Assembly: GCA_017527625.1 (NCBI GenBank)
Contig: JAFXPV010000078.1
Coordinates: forward strand, 1-6,482
Direction of reading: 5' to 3'
DNA: 6,482 bases
From: Bacteroidales bacterium
GTDB lineage: Bacteria; Bacteroidota; Bacteroidia; Bacteroidales; UBA932
The notes beneath the pieces were generated by a model that was given only the letters and a program-made list of their open reading frames with translations, was not told where the DNA came from and ran no database searches. Positions 1-6,482 of this stretch are shown here, one piece after another. Made by a program: the position numbers and the translations under genes. The first letter of the stretch is position 1. Each line of letters opens with the position of its first letter.

Positions 1-1613
1 ATGGCCGCGGCATTCCGCTGGAGTCAGTGGTGGACGCCGTGAGCAAGCTCAACACGGGTGCCAAGTTCGACAATGCGGTTTTCAAGAAGTCGGTCGGCCT
101 GAACGGTGTCGGCCTTAAAGCCGTCAACGCGCTCTCCAGCAGTTTCACCGTGCAGGCTTTCCGTAACGGACGCACGGTGCGTGCACAGTTCGAGCGCGGC
201 AAGCTGCTCGGCAGGGAAGAGTCCGACACGAACGAGAAGAACGGCACGATGGTGAGCTTCATTCCCGATGAAGAGATTTTCCCGGGATATGCTTTCCAGA
301 ACGACATCCTCGTGACGATGTTCAAGAACTACGCATACCTGAACGTAGGTCTCCAGCTCATCTACAACAAGGAAGTCTTCAAGTCCGAAAACGGACTGCT
401 CGACCTGCTGAACGACAGTCTCGACGAGCAGCCTCTCTACGAACCCATCCATCTCAGCGGCCAGGACATCGAAGTGGTCATCACCCACGGCCTTAAGTAC
501 GGCGAGAACATATACTCTTTCGTCAACGGACAGAACACCATCCTCGGAGGTACGCACCTGGCGGCATTCAAGGAGGCTCTGGGCAAGACGCTCAAGGAGT
601 TCTACAAGAAGGATTTCACTCCGGCGGACACCCGCCAGTCCATCATCGGCGCCATCAGCATCCGTGTGCAGGAGCCTGAGTTCGAGGCCCAGACCAAGGT
701 GCAGCTCGGCAGCAAGAATATGTCGAAGGACGGTCCGACCATCCAGAAGTTCGTGGGCGACTTCATCAGCAAGGAGCTCGACAACTACCTCCACAAACAC
801 CCCGCGACCGCCGACATCCTGCTCCAGAAGATCCTTGCTTCGGAGAAGGAGCGCAAGGCCATCCAGGGCATCCGCAAGGAGGCCAAGGAGCGCATCAAGA
901 AAGCATCTCTCAACAACAAGAAGCTCAGCGACTGCAAGGTCCACTTCACTGACAAGGGGGAGGAGGCCGCCCGTTCGATGATATTCCTCACCGAGGGCGA
1001 TTCGGCTTCCGGCTCCATCAAGAAAATCCGCAATACCGTCAACCAGGCGGTCTTCAGCCTCAAGGGAAAGCCGCTGAACAGCTACAAGGCTTCCAAGAAG
1101 GATGTTTATGAGAACGAAGAGCTCGCGCTGCTGCAGGCAGCCCTCAACATAGACGAAGACATCAACAATCTCCGCTACAACTACGTTGTGATTGCCACTG
1201 ATGCCGATATGGACGGTATGCACATCCGTCTGCTGCTTCTTACTTTCTTCCTCAAGTTCTATCCCGAGCTGGTGCGTGCCGGCCACGTATACATCCTCCA
1301 GACTCCTCTGTTCAGGGTGGCTGACAAGGCACACAACATTTATTGCTACAGCTCTTCGGAGAAGGAAGCGGCCACAAAGAAGCTCGGCAAGAATGCCCAG
1401 GTGACCCGTTTCAAAGGCCTCGGCGAGATTTCGCCGGAAGAGTTCAAGGGTTTCATCGGGGACGACATCAAGCTCGAGACGGTGCGCCTCACCAAGGAAG
1501 ACAATATCGCCGACCTGCTCGAATTCTATATGGGAGAGAATGACAGTGTCCGTCTTGATTTCATCAGGGACAACCTCCGCAGCGACATCGACAACACGGA
1601 AGAAGCCCAGTAG
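1..1613 (+). CDS. parE: DNA topoisomerase IV subunit B (ParE), 5'-truncated by window edge
   Basis: This is the ATPase/TOPRIM subunit of topoisomerase IV, which works with ParC to decatenate and relax chromosomes in the cytoplasm. The reading frame is open from base 3 (GRGIPLES...) and gives 536 residues before the TAG stop. The preceding AT fits a GAT codon of the GHKL motif DGRGIP, so roughly 70-100 N-terminal residues lie outside the window. The GTG at base 27 is internal and is not a start. Motifs in order, numbered from base 3: GHKL ATP lid GLNGVG (32-37), transducer-domain QTK with the ATP-contacting Lys (230-232), TOPRIM EGDSASG with the catalytic Glu (331-337), metal-binding DADMDG (400-405) and KGLGE (471-475). 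I choose ParE over GyrB from the EGDSASGS...QAVFSLKGKPLN segment and the FIRDNLRSD tail; GyrB normally reads EGDSAGG...PLRGKILN. All visible catalytic residues are intact. parC does not follow; an acyltransferase gene starts 2 bases after the stop. Confidence 0.93.
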   Translation, partial: GRGIPLESVVDAVSKLNTGAKFDNAVFKKSVGLNGVGLKAVNALSSSFTVQAFRNGRTVRAQFERGKLLGREESDTNEKNGTMVSFIPDEEIFPGYAFQNDILVTMFKNYAYLNVGLQLIYNKEVFKSENGLLDLLNDSLDEQPLYEPIHLSGQDIEVVITHGLKYGENIYSFVNGQNTILGGTHLAAFKEALGKTLKEFYKKDFTPADTRQSIIGAISIRVQEPEFEAQTKVQLGSKNMSKDGPTIQKFVGDFISKELDNYLHKHPATADILLQKILASEKERKAIQGIRKEAKERIKKASLNNKKLSDCKVHFTDKGEEAARSMIFLTEGDSASGSIKKIRNTVNQAVFSLKGKPLNSYKASKKDVYENEELALLQAALNIDEDINNLRYNYVVIATDADMDGMHIRLLLLTFFLKFYPELVRAGHVYILQTPLFRVADKAHNIYCYSSSEKEAATKKLGKNAQVTRFKGLGEISPEEFKGFIGDDIKLETVRLTKEDNIADLLEFYMGENDSVRLDFIRDNLRSDIDNTEEAQ

Positions 1614-1615
1614 AA

Positions 1616-2173
1616 ATGAAACAGAAGACAGCGAAATTCATTTTTGAAAAAATCCTCGGTTGGACTGCCGTGACTCCGGCGGTTCCGGAAAAGAAAGCCC
1701 TCATCCTGGGCGTTCCCCATACGACAATCTGGGACCTCCCCATCTCATACCTCTACTACACCGCGATAGGGAACCGTATCACCATCCTCGTCAAGGAGAA
1801 GTTCTTCGTGTTCCCCATAAAGGGTCTCATCAAGAAGATGGGCGGCGTGCCGCTGACCAGCAAGGTGAACGTTATGATCCAGATAGTCAACCTGTTCAAC
1901 AGCAGCGAAGTTTGCCACTACGGAATGGCTCCGGAAGGTACTCGCGCGGCGGTGAAGCACTGGCGCACCGGTTTCCACTACATCGCCAAGAAAGCGGACG
2001 TCCCTGTCTACCTCGGATACATCGACTGGAAGCACAAACGCATATCCCGCGGCGAGATTTTCGAGCTGACTGACGATGCCGAAGAGGATCTGCGCAGGAT
2101 GCAGCGCATATACAAAAGTTTGCCCATCAGCGGGCTCCATCCAGAAAAGGTGGCCTATTTGGACGATTTATAA
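1616..2173 (+). CDS. PlsC-like 1-acyl-glycerol-3-phosphate acyltransferase family protein
   Basis: A 185-residue protein of the glycerophospholipid acyltransferase (PlsC/LPLAT) superfamily, whose members transfer an acyl chain from acyl-CoA or acyl-ACP to lysophosphatidate or related acceptors at the inner membrane. The catalytic HX4D motif is PHTTIWD (His35, Asp40), and the phosphate-binding PEGTR motif is at 106-110, followed by HWRTGFHYIAKKADVPV (115-131). Motif II, which in many relatives reads GGIPVDR, is GGVPLTSK here (76-83), so the usual Asp-Arg pair is Thr-Ser with a Lys one place later. The protein is short compared with classical PlsC (about 240 residues) but fits the compact Bacteroidota acyltransferases. 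There is no signal peptide or long membrane helix; residues 41-60 are moderately hydrophobic. The ATG follows the parE stop after two bases, so co-transcription and translational coupling are likely. No Shine-Dalgarno is visible. The family assignment is firm; the acyl acceptor (lysophosphatidate, ornithine-lipid or other) cannot be told from sequence. Confidence 0.85.
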   Translation: MKQKTAKFIFEKILGWTAVTPAVPEKKALILGVPHTTIWDLPISYLYYTAIGNRITILVKEKFFVFPIKGLIKKMGGVPLTSKVNVMIQIVNLFNSSEVCHYGMAPEGTRAAVKHWRTGFHYIAKKADVPVYLGYIDWKHKRISRGEIFELTDDAEEDLRRMQRIYKSLPISGLHPEKVAYLDDL

Positions 2174-2233
2174 CGAATAATGATTATATTAGCGGATTCG
2201 CAAAACAACAACAAATAATATTTTTTACTGATT
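2174..2233. promoter_or_regulatory. AT-rich intergenic gap, possible mutAB promoter and A-rich leader
   Basis: This 60-base gap between the acyltransferase stop and the mutA ATG is strongly AT-rich, in contrast to the GC-rich flanking genes. It holds a small palindrome (ATAAT-G-ATTAT, 2177-2187), an A-rich run (CAAAACAACAACAAATAATA, 2201-2220) and a T6 run (2221-2226). There is no GC-rich stem before the T run, so it does not look like an intrinsic terminator. The best match to the Bacteroidota -7 box TAnnTTTG is TATTTTTT at 2219-2226 (one mismatch), with TTCG at 2197-2200 as a poor -33 TTTG. This pairing is weak and would leave almost no leader. No cobalamin riboswitch fits in the gap. A promoter somewhere in or near here is an inference from composition and gene arrangement; read-through from parE is the alternative. 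Confidence 0.3.
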
Positions 2234-4114
2234 ATGTCTGAAAAACTTTTTACCGAATTCCCGCCAGTCACCACCGAACAGTGGGAAGAGGTGATTACCA
2301 AAGACTTGAAAGGGGCCGACTATGACAAGAAGCTTGTCTGGAAGACCATCGAGGGTTTCAACGTGCGCCCTTATTACCGCGCCGAAAACCTCGCCGACAT
2401 CAAGTTCAGGGATACCCTGCCGGGCCAGTTCCCGTTCGTAAGGGGTACCAAAAAATCTAACGAATGGCTCATACGCCAGGATTTCTGTGCTTGCGAGAAT
2501 CTCGAAGAAGCCAACAAGCTCGCTCTTGACGCCCTGATGAAGGGTGCCAACTCAATCGGATTCGAACTTCCCCACAGGGCTCTGGACGAGAAAGAGATGG
2601 CTGTCCTGCTCAAGGACATCTGCCTTCAGGCCATCGAAGTAAACTTCTGCGGCTGCTGCCCGGGCAAGACCCGCGGCACCCTCGACAGCTTCCTCAAGTA
2701 TGCCGAGGCTCAGGGTGTAGCAAAGGATGAAATCCGCGCAAGCTTCGATTTCAGCCCGCTCCACGCACTGACAGTCAAAGGCCGCTTCTGCGATGACGCT
2801 TTCGATAAGCTCGCCGACTGCGTAAAGGCTGTCGCTGCTTATCCCGGCATCCGCGTGGTAGCCGTCAAGGCTTGTGATTTCAACTCAGCAGGCAGCAGCA
2901 TCAGCCAGGAACTCGGCTATGCTATGGCCATCGGCAGCGAGTATATGACTGCCCTCACCGACAGAGGTCTCGACGCCGCTGAGGTTGCCCGCCGCATCAA
3001 ATTCATCTTCGCCATCAGCGGCAACTATTTCTTCGAGATCGCCAAATTCCGCGCAGCCCGCGTGCTGTGGGCCAACATAGTGAAGGCTTACGGAGTCGAG
3101 GACCTCGACGCAATGAAGATCAAGGTACACGCTGTGACCAGCAGCTGGAACCAGACTGTTTATGACGCATACGTCAATATGCTCCGCGGCACGACCGAGG
3201 CTATGAGCGCCGCCCTCGCTGGCGTCGACTCTATCGTAGTGCTTCCGTTCGACCACGCGTTCCGCGCTCCGAACGAGTTCTCAAACCGTATCGCCCGCAA
3301 CACCCAGTCAATCCTCAAGGAAGAAGCTCACTTCGACAAGGTTGAGGATCCCGGCGCTGGCAGCTATTACATCGAGACCCTCACCAGCTCGATCGCCAAG
3401 GCTGCCTGGGACATCTTCAAGTCAGTTGACGAGAAAGGCGGCTACGTCGAGGCATTCAAGGCCGGTGACGTTCAGGCTGCAGTGAAGGCCGTTTCCGACA
3501 AGAGGGACCAGGCCATCGCAAAACGCCGCGACACCATCCTCGGTACCAACCAGTATCCTAACTTCCTCGAGAAGGCTTCAGACGAGATCACCAAAGAGAT
3601 CGTGACCCGCGACGCAAGTTGCGGTTGCTGCTGTGGCAAGGACGACGACAAGAAGGTTGCAGAACCTCTGCGTCCCTACCGCGGCGCCCAGGCTTTCGAG
3701 GCTCTGCGTCTTGCCACCGACCGCAGCGGCAAACAGCCTCAGGCCTTTATGCTCACCTTCGGCAACCTCGCAATGTGCCGTGCCCGCGCCCAGTTCAGCT
3801 GCAACTTCTTTGCAGTGGCAGGCTTCAAGGTAGTCGACAACAACCGCTTCTCTTCAGTTGAAGAAGGTGTCGAGGCCGCTCTGGCAGCCAAGGCTGACAT
3901 CGTTGTAGCTTGCTCTGCCGACGATGAATATGCAGAGGCAGTTCCGAAGATCAAGGAACTCATCGGCGACAAGGCCATCGTAGTCGTTGCCGGCGATCCC
4001 GAGTGCCGCCCGGAACTCGAAGCCAAGGGTATCGATAAATACATACACGTCAGATGCAATGTCCTCGAAACTCTCAAAGAGTATCAGGCAGAAATGGGTA
4101 TTAAAGAACTTTAA
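2234..4114 (+). CDS. mutA: Methylmalonyl-CoA mutase small (beta) subunit
   Basis: This is the non-catalytic partner of MutB in adenosylcobalamin-dependent methylmalonyl-CoA mutase, which interconverts succinyl-CoA and (R)-methylmalonyl-CoA on the propionate pathway. Its 626 residues are close to the roughly 640 of the Propionibacterium small subunit. The N-terminal arm ([22 protein letters not shown], in part residues 9-28) leads into a degenerate TIM barrel carrying family blocks also seen in Mut[16 protein letters not shown] (266-280), SSWNQT (303-308), RIARNTQ (352-358) and [10 protein letters not shown] (372-381). The C-terminal B12-like domain (about 480-626) has [11 protein letters not shown] (509-519) where MutB has the GxDxHDRG cobalt loop, so no lower-ligand His is present, as is usual for this subunit. 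Unusual here are two cysteine clusters, CGCCPGK (139-145) and CGCCCGK (463-469), the second in the interdomain linker. The ATG at 2234 gives the family N-terminus and is preceded by AT-rich sequence without a Shine-Dalgarno. mutB starts 11 bases after the stop, so the two form an operon. Confidence 0.95.
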   Translation: MSEKLFTEFPPVTTEQWEEVITKDLKGADYDKKLVWKTIEGFNVRPYYRAENLADIKFRDTLPGQFPFVRGTKKSNEWLIRQDFCACENLEEANKLALDALMKGANSIGFELPHRALDEKEMAVLLKDICLQAIEVNFCGCCPGKTRGTLDSFLKYAEAQGVAKDEIRASFDFSPLHALTVKGRFCDDAFDKLADCVKAVAAYPGIRVVAVKACDFNSAGSSISQELGYAMAIGSEYMTALTDRGLDAAEVARRIKFIFAISGNYFFEIAKFRAARVLWANIVKAYGVEDLDAMKIKVHAVTSSWNQTVYDAYVNMLRGTTEAMSAALAGVDSIVVLPFDHAFRAPNEFSNRIARNTQSILKEEAHFDKVEDPGAGSYYIETLTSSIAKAAWDIFKSVDEKGGYVEAFKAGDVQAAVKAVSDKRDQAIAKRRDTILGTNQYPNFLEKASDEITKEIVTRDASCGCCCGKDDDKKVAEPLRPYRGAQAFEALRLATDRSGKQPQAFMLTFGNLAMCRARAQFSCNFFAVAGFKVVDNNRFSSVEEGVEAALAAKADIVVACSADDEYAEAVPKIKELIGDKAIVVVAGDPECRPELEAKGIDKYIHVRCNVLETLKEYQAEMGIKEL

Positions 4115-4125
4115 AGAATCAGCAG

Positions 4126-6270
4126 ATGAAACCTACTTTTACAGATATAAAAGATCTCAAGGAATTCGGTGCTGCCCCTGCCTGCTCTAAAGATGCTGCA
4201 CAGGAGCTCTGGCACACCCCTGAAAATATAGACGTCAAGTCTCTCTATACTGCTAAGGACCTCGAAGGAATGGAGCACCTGAACTATGCTGCAGGTATCG
4301 CCCCTTATCTCCGCGGACCTTACTCAACTATGTACGTGATGCGTCCCTGGACCATCCGTCAGTACGCCGGCTTCTCTACCGCTGAGGAGTCCAACGCATT
4401 CTACCGCCGTAACCTGGCTTCCGGCCAGAAAGGTCTTTCCGTAGCGTTCGACCTTGCAACCCACCGTGGCTATGACGCCGACCACCCCCGCGTAGTCGGT
4501 GACGTCGGCAAGGCCGGTGTGAGCATCTGCTCGGTGGAGGATATGAAGGTCCTCTTCGACCAGATCCCTCTCGGCAAGATGTCAGTGTCAATGACAATGA
4601 ACGGCGCCGTGCTTCCCATTATGGCCTTCTACATCGTGGCTGGTCTGGAGCAGGGCGTGAAACTCGAGGAGATGGCTGGTACCATCCAGAACGACATCCT
4701 CAAGGAGTTTATGGTCCGCAACACCTACATCTATCCGCCTGAGTTCTCTATGCGTATCATCGGCGACATCTTCGCCTATACGTCCAAGAATATGCCTAAG
4801 TTCAACTCGATCTCAATCTCCGGCTACCATATGCAGGAAGCCGGTGCGACCAACGACATCGAGATGGCTTACACCCTGGCCGACGGTCTGGAGTACCTCC
4901 GCACCGGTATCAAGGCTGGCATCGACGTCGACGCTTTCGCTCCGCGTCTGAGCTTCTTCTGGGCTATCGGTATGAACCACTTTATGGAGATTGCCAAGAT
5001 GCGTGCAGCACGTATGCTCTGGGCCAAGCTGGTCAACCAGTTCAATCCCAAGAATCCGAAGAGCCTCGCCCTGCGTACCCACTGCCAGACTTCTGGCTGG
5101 TCGCTCACCGAGCAGGATCCTTTCAACAACGTGGCACGTACCTGCATCGAGGCTATGGGAGCTGCCCTGGGACACACCCAGAGTTTGCACACCAACGCCC
5201 TCGACGAGGCTATCGCCCTGCCTACCGACTTCAGCGCGCGTATCGCCCGTAACACCCAGATCTACATCCAGGAAGAGACTTCAGTATGCAAGAACGTCGA
5301 TCCCTGGGCCGGCAGCTACTACGTAGAGAGCCTCACCAAAGCGCTTGTCGACGCTGCCTGGAAGCATATCCAGGAAGTTGAGGAGCTCGGCGGTATGGCC
5401 AAGGCCATCGAGACAGATATTCCGAAACTCCGCATCGAGGAGGCCGCTGCCCGCAAGCAGGCCCGCATCGACGCCGGCATCGAGAAGATCATCGGTATCA
5501 ACGAGTACCGCCTCGAGCACGAGGATCCCATCGAGATCCTTGCAGTGGACAACACCAAGGTTCGTGAGAGCCAGATCGCACGTCTGAAAGACCTTCGCGC
5601 ACACCGCGACGAGGCTGCTGTCCAGGCTGCCCTTGCTGCTATCACCAAGGCTGTCGCCGAGAAGAACGGCAACCTTCTGGAGCTTGCAGTCGAGGCCGCC
5701 AAGGTCCGCGCTACCCTCGGCGAGATCAGCGACGCTTGCGAAAAGATTGTTGGACGCTATAAAGCTATCATCCGTATGAACACAGGTGTTTACTCATCAG
5801 AGATCAAGAATAACGACGAGTTCGAGAAGGCCAAGGCTATGGTTGCCGACTTCGCCAAGAAGGAAGGCCGTCAGCCTCGTATTATGGTTGCCAAACTCGG
5901 TCAGGACGGTCACGACCGTGGAGCCAAAGTCGTTGCCACCGGTTTCGCAGACTGCGGTTTCGACGTCGATATGGGCCCTCTGTTCCAGACTCCCGAAGAG
6001 GCTGTGAAACAGGCTGTCGAGAACGACGTCCACATCCTCGGCATCAGCTCTCTTGCTGCCGGCCACCTTACTCTCGTTCCTCAGGTTATCGAGGAGCTCA
6101 AGAAGTACGGCCGCGAGGATATCATCGTCACTGTCGGCGGTGTGATCCCCGCCCAGGACTATGACGCTCTGTACAAGGCTGGCGCCGCCGCCATCTTCGG
6201 CCCCGGTACCCGCATCCCGATGTGCGTCATCAAGATGATCGAACTGCTCAACGCCGCACGCGAGGCGTAG
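4126..6270 (+). CDS. mutB: Methylmalonyl-CoA mutase large (alpha) subunit, catalytic
   Basis: The catalytic, adenosylcobalamin-binding subunit of methylmalonyl-CoA mutase, cytoplasmic and heterodimeric with MutA. In propionate-forming Bacteroidota it is thought to run from succinyl-CoA to (R)-methylmalonyl-CoA. Its 714 residues match the family (728 in Propionibacterium). The TIM-barrel domain contains [20 protein letters not shown] (63-82), [18 protein letters not shown] (100-117), [20 protein letters not shown] (230-249), [20 protein letters not shown] (277-296), [15 protein letters not shown] (321-335) and [14 protein letters not shown] (365-378). By alignment from memory with the Propionibacterium enzyme, active-site Tyr89, Arg207, Tyr243 and His244 correspond to Tyr80, Arg198, Tyr234 and His235. 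The C-terminal Rossmann-like B12 domain (about 584-714) has GQDGHDRG with the cobalt-ligating His596 (codon at 5911), GISSLAAGH (639-647) and VGGVIPAQD (670-678). All hallmark residues are intact. The ATG at 4126 follows mutA closely with no clear Shine-Dalgarno. A hairpin terminator begins about 20 bases after the TAG. Confidence 0.97.
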   Translation: MKPTFTDIKDLKEFGAAPACSKDAAQELWHTPENIDVKSLYTAKDLEGMEHLNYAAGIAPYLRGPYSTMYVMRPWTIRQYAGFSTAEESNAFYRRNLASGQKGLSVAFDLATHRGYDADHPRVVGDVGKAGVSICSVEDMKVLFDQIPLGKMSVSMTMNGAVLPIMAFYIVAGLEQGVKLEEMAGTIQNDILKEFMVRNTYIYPPEFSMRIIGDIFAYTSKNMPKFNSISISGYHMQEAGATNDIEMAYTLADGLEYLRTGIKAGIDVDAFAPRLSFFWAIGMNHFMEIAKMRAARMLWAKLVNQFNPKNPKSLALRTHCQTSGWSLTEQDPFNNVARTCIEAMGAALGHTQSLHTNALDEAIALPTDFSARIARNTQIYIQEETSVCKNVDPWAGSYYVESLTKALVDAAWKHIQEVEELGGMAKAIETDIPKLRIEEAAARKQARIDAGIEKIIGINEYRLEHEDPIEILAVDNTKVRESQIARLKDLRAHRDEAAVQAALAAITKAVAEKNGNLLELAVEAAKVRATLGEISDACEKIVGRYKAIIRMNTGVYSSEIKNNDEFEKAKAMVADFAKKEGRQPRIMVAKLGQDGHDRGAKVVATGFADCGFDVDMGPLFQTPEEAVKQAVENDVHILGISSLAAGHLTLVPQVIEELKKYGREDIIVTVGGVIPAQDYDALYKAGAAAIFGPGTRIPMCVIKMIELLNAAREA

Positions 6271-6289
6271 GGCAGGGAAGACCCCCAAG

Positions 6290-6320
6290 AAGAAAGGCGA
6301 CCCCCGGGCCGCCTTTTTTT
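6290..6320 (+). terminator. Intrinsic terminator of the mutAB operon
   Basis: A perfect 7-bp stem AAAGGCG (6293-6299) / CGCCTTT (6310-6316) encloses a 10-base loop that includes CCCGGG, and runs straight into a T7 tract (6314-6320). A/G bases at 6289-6292 can extend the stem against the T tract with two G-U pairs. It lies 20-odd bases downstream of the mutB stop and points the same way, so it most likely ends the mutA-mutB transcript. On the opposite strand the stem is followed by TTCTTGGGGG rather than a T run, so it is unlikely to work well in both directions. Confidence 0.88.
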
Positions 6321-6323
6321 GCG

Positions 6324-6482
6324 CCCGTCTGTCCACGCAGACCCGCCCTCCGGTGGACGGACTGCGGATTTTTGCCCGTCTGTCCACCCAGACGGGCCTT
6401 CCGGTGGACGGACCGCAGATTTCGTCCCGTCTGTCCACCCAGACGGGTCTTCCGGTGGACGGACCGCGGATTATTGCCCGTC
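6324..6482. repeat. 51-bp GC-rich tandem repeat array, running off the window edge
   Basis: Three complete direct copies of a 51-bp unit lie at 6324-6374, 6375-6425 and 6426-6476; each starts CCCGTCTGTCCAC. The first six bases of a fourth (CCCGTC, 6477-6482) are cut by the window end. By hand count, units 2 and 3 match at 45 of 51 positions, units 1 and 3 at 44, and units 1 and 2 at 42. Unit 1, next to the terminator, is the most diverged from the 2/3 consensus, as often seen at an array edge. Unit positions 1-13, 15-19 and 26-39 are identical in all copies. The array begins three bases after the terminator T tract. No start codon or convincing coding signal is associated with it. Total copy number and what lies beyond are not visible. 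Confidence 0.92.
6327..6464 (+). other. Repeat-encoded hairpins with two alternative foldings
   Basis: Within each 51-bp unit two inverted repeats compete for the same bases. The short one is CCCGTCTG / CAGACGGG around the loop TCCACC; it is perfect in unit 2 (6375-6382 / 6389-6396) and unit 3 (6426-6433 / 6440-6447) but broken at two pairs in unit 1. The long one pairs GTCTGTCCACC with GGTGGACGGAC: 11 pairs with one T-G wobble in unit 2 (6378-6388 / 6403-6413) and unit 3 (6429-6439 / 6454-6464), and 10 pairs in unit 1 (6327-6336 / 6353-6362). The wobble would be an A-C mismatch in a transcript of the other strand, so + strand RNA folds better. Function is unknown; the pairing itself is seen directly. 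Confidence 0.6.

Noticed and set aside
24..1334. Long antisense open frame (436 codons) opposite parE
   Set aside because: It is the complement of a conserved gene in a GC-rich codon context. The product is repetitive Leu/Val/Glu-rich sequence with no recognisable domain, while the + strand carries intact topoisomerase motifs.
27..1613. GTG at base 27 as the start of parE
   Set aside because: The frame is open and clearly homologous upstream to base 3 (GRGIPLES continues the GHKL motif), so the gene is truncated by the window edge rather than starting at 27.
2221..2226. T6 run before mutA as a terminator for the upstream operon
   Set aside because: No stable stem precedes it; the nearest inverted repeat is a 5-bp A/T palindrome 30-odd bases upstream.
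3725..4114. Loss of the DxHxxG cobalamin motif in MutA as a disabling mutation
   Set aside because: Small subunits of heterodimeric methylmalonyl-CoA mutase normally lack the cobalt-ligating His, so this is the expected state rather than decay.
5797..6438. Antisense open frame (213 codons) crossing the mutB 3' end, the terminator and the repeats
   Set aside because: It spans a terminator and noncoding repeats, and its N-terminal part is simply the 17-residue translation of the 51-bp repeat. No family similarity is apparent. The repeat length being a multiple of three makes such open frames expected.
6324..6482. Repeat array as a coding repeat on the + strand (PVCPPRRxFRWTDR-type 17-residue period)
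   Set aside because: The frame is open only because the unit is 51 bases. It has no start codon here, lies directly behind a terminator, and the conserved positions track base pairing rather than codon positions.
6324..6482. CRISPR array
   Set aside because: The whole 51-bp unit repeats without unique spacers between conserved repeats, and no cas gene is in the window.

Overview
The window looks like chromosomal DNA from a member of the Bacteroidales (Bacteroidota), probably one of the higher-GC gut or rumen lineages. Three things point there. The topoisomerase IV subunit B has Bacteroidota-type motif variants (GLNGVGLKAVNALS, EGDSASGS, FSLKGKPLN). None of the three visible gene starts has a GGAGG-type ribosome binding site. 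A two-subunit, B12-dependent methylmalonyl-CoA mutase (mutA-mutB) is typical of succinate/propionate-forming Bacteroidota. Genus-level placement is not possible from the sequence alone.

Layout, all genes on the + strand. Bases 1-1613 are the 3' part of parE, cut at its 5' end by the window edge. Two bases later a small PlsC-type acyltransferase gene begins (1616-2173), so these two genes probably form one transcription unit. A short AT-rich gap (2174-2233) separates them from mutA (2234-4114) and mutB (4126-6270). These two are 11 bases apart and encode the small and large subunits of methylmalonyl-CoA mutase. A clear intrinsic terminator (6290-6320) closes the mutAB operon. It is followed after three bases by a 51-bp tandem repeat array (6324 to the window end), with three full units seen and a fourth starting at the edge.

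How the genes work together: MutA and MutB form the heterodimer that interconverts succinyl-CoA and (R)-methylmalonyl-CoA using adenosylcobalamin. Only MutB keeps the cobalt-ligating histidine. ParE and the acyltransferase belong to chromosome decatenation and, probably, phospholipid/acyl metabolism. They have no evident functional link to the mutase and look like ordinary housekeeping neighbours.

Most of the window is ordinary. The parts that merit a second look are the 51-bp repeat array, whose units can fold into two mutually exclusive hairpins and whose variation avoids the longer stem; a pair of near-identical CGCC(P/C)GK cysteine clusters in MutA; and a substituted motif II in the acyltransferase. 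I see no mobile element, CRISPR array, RNA gene or defence system.
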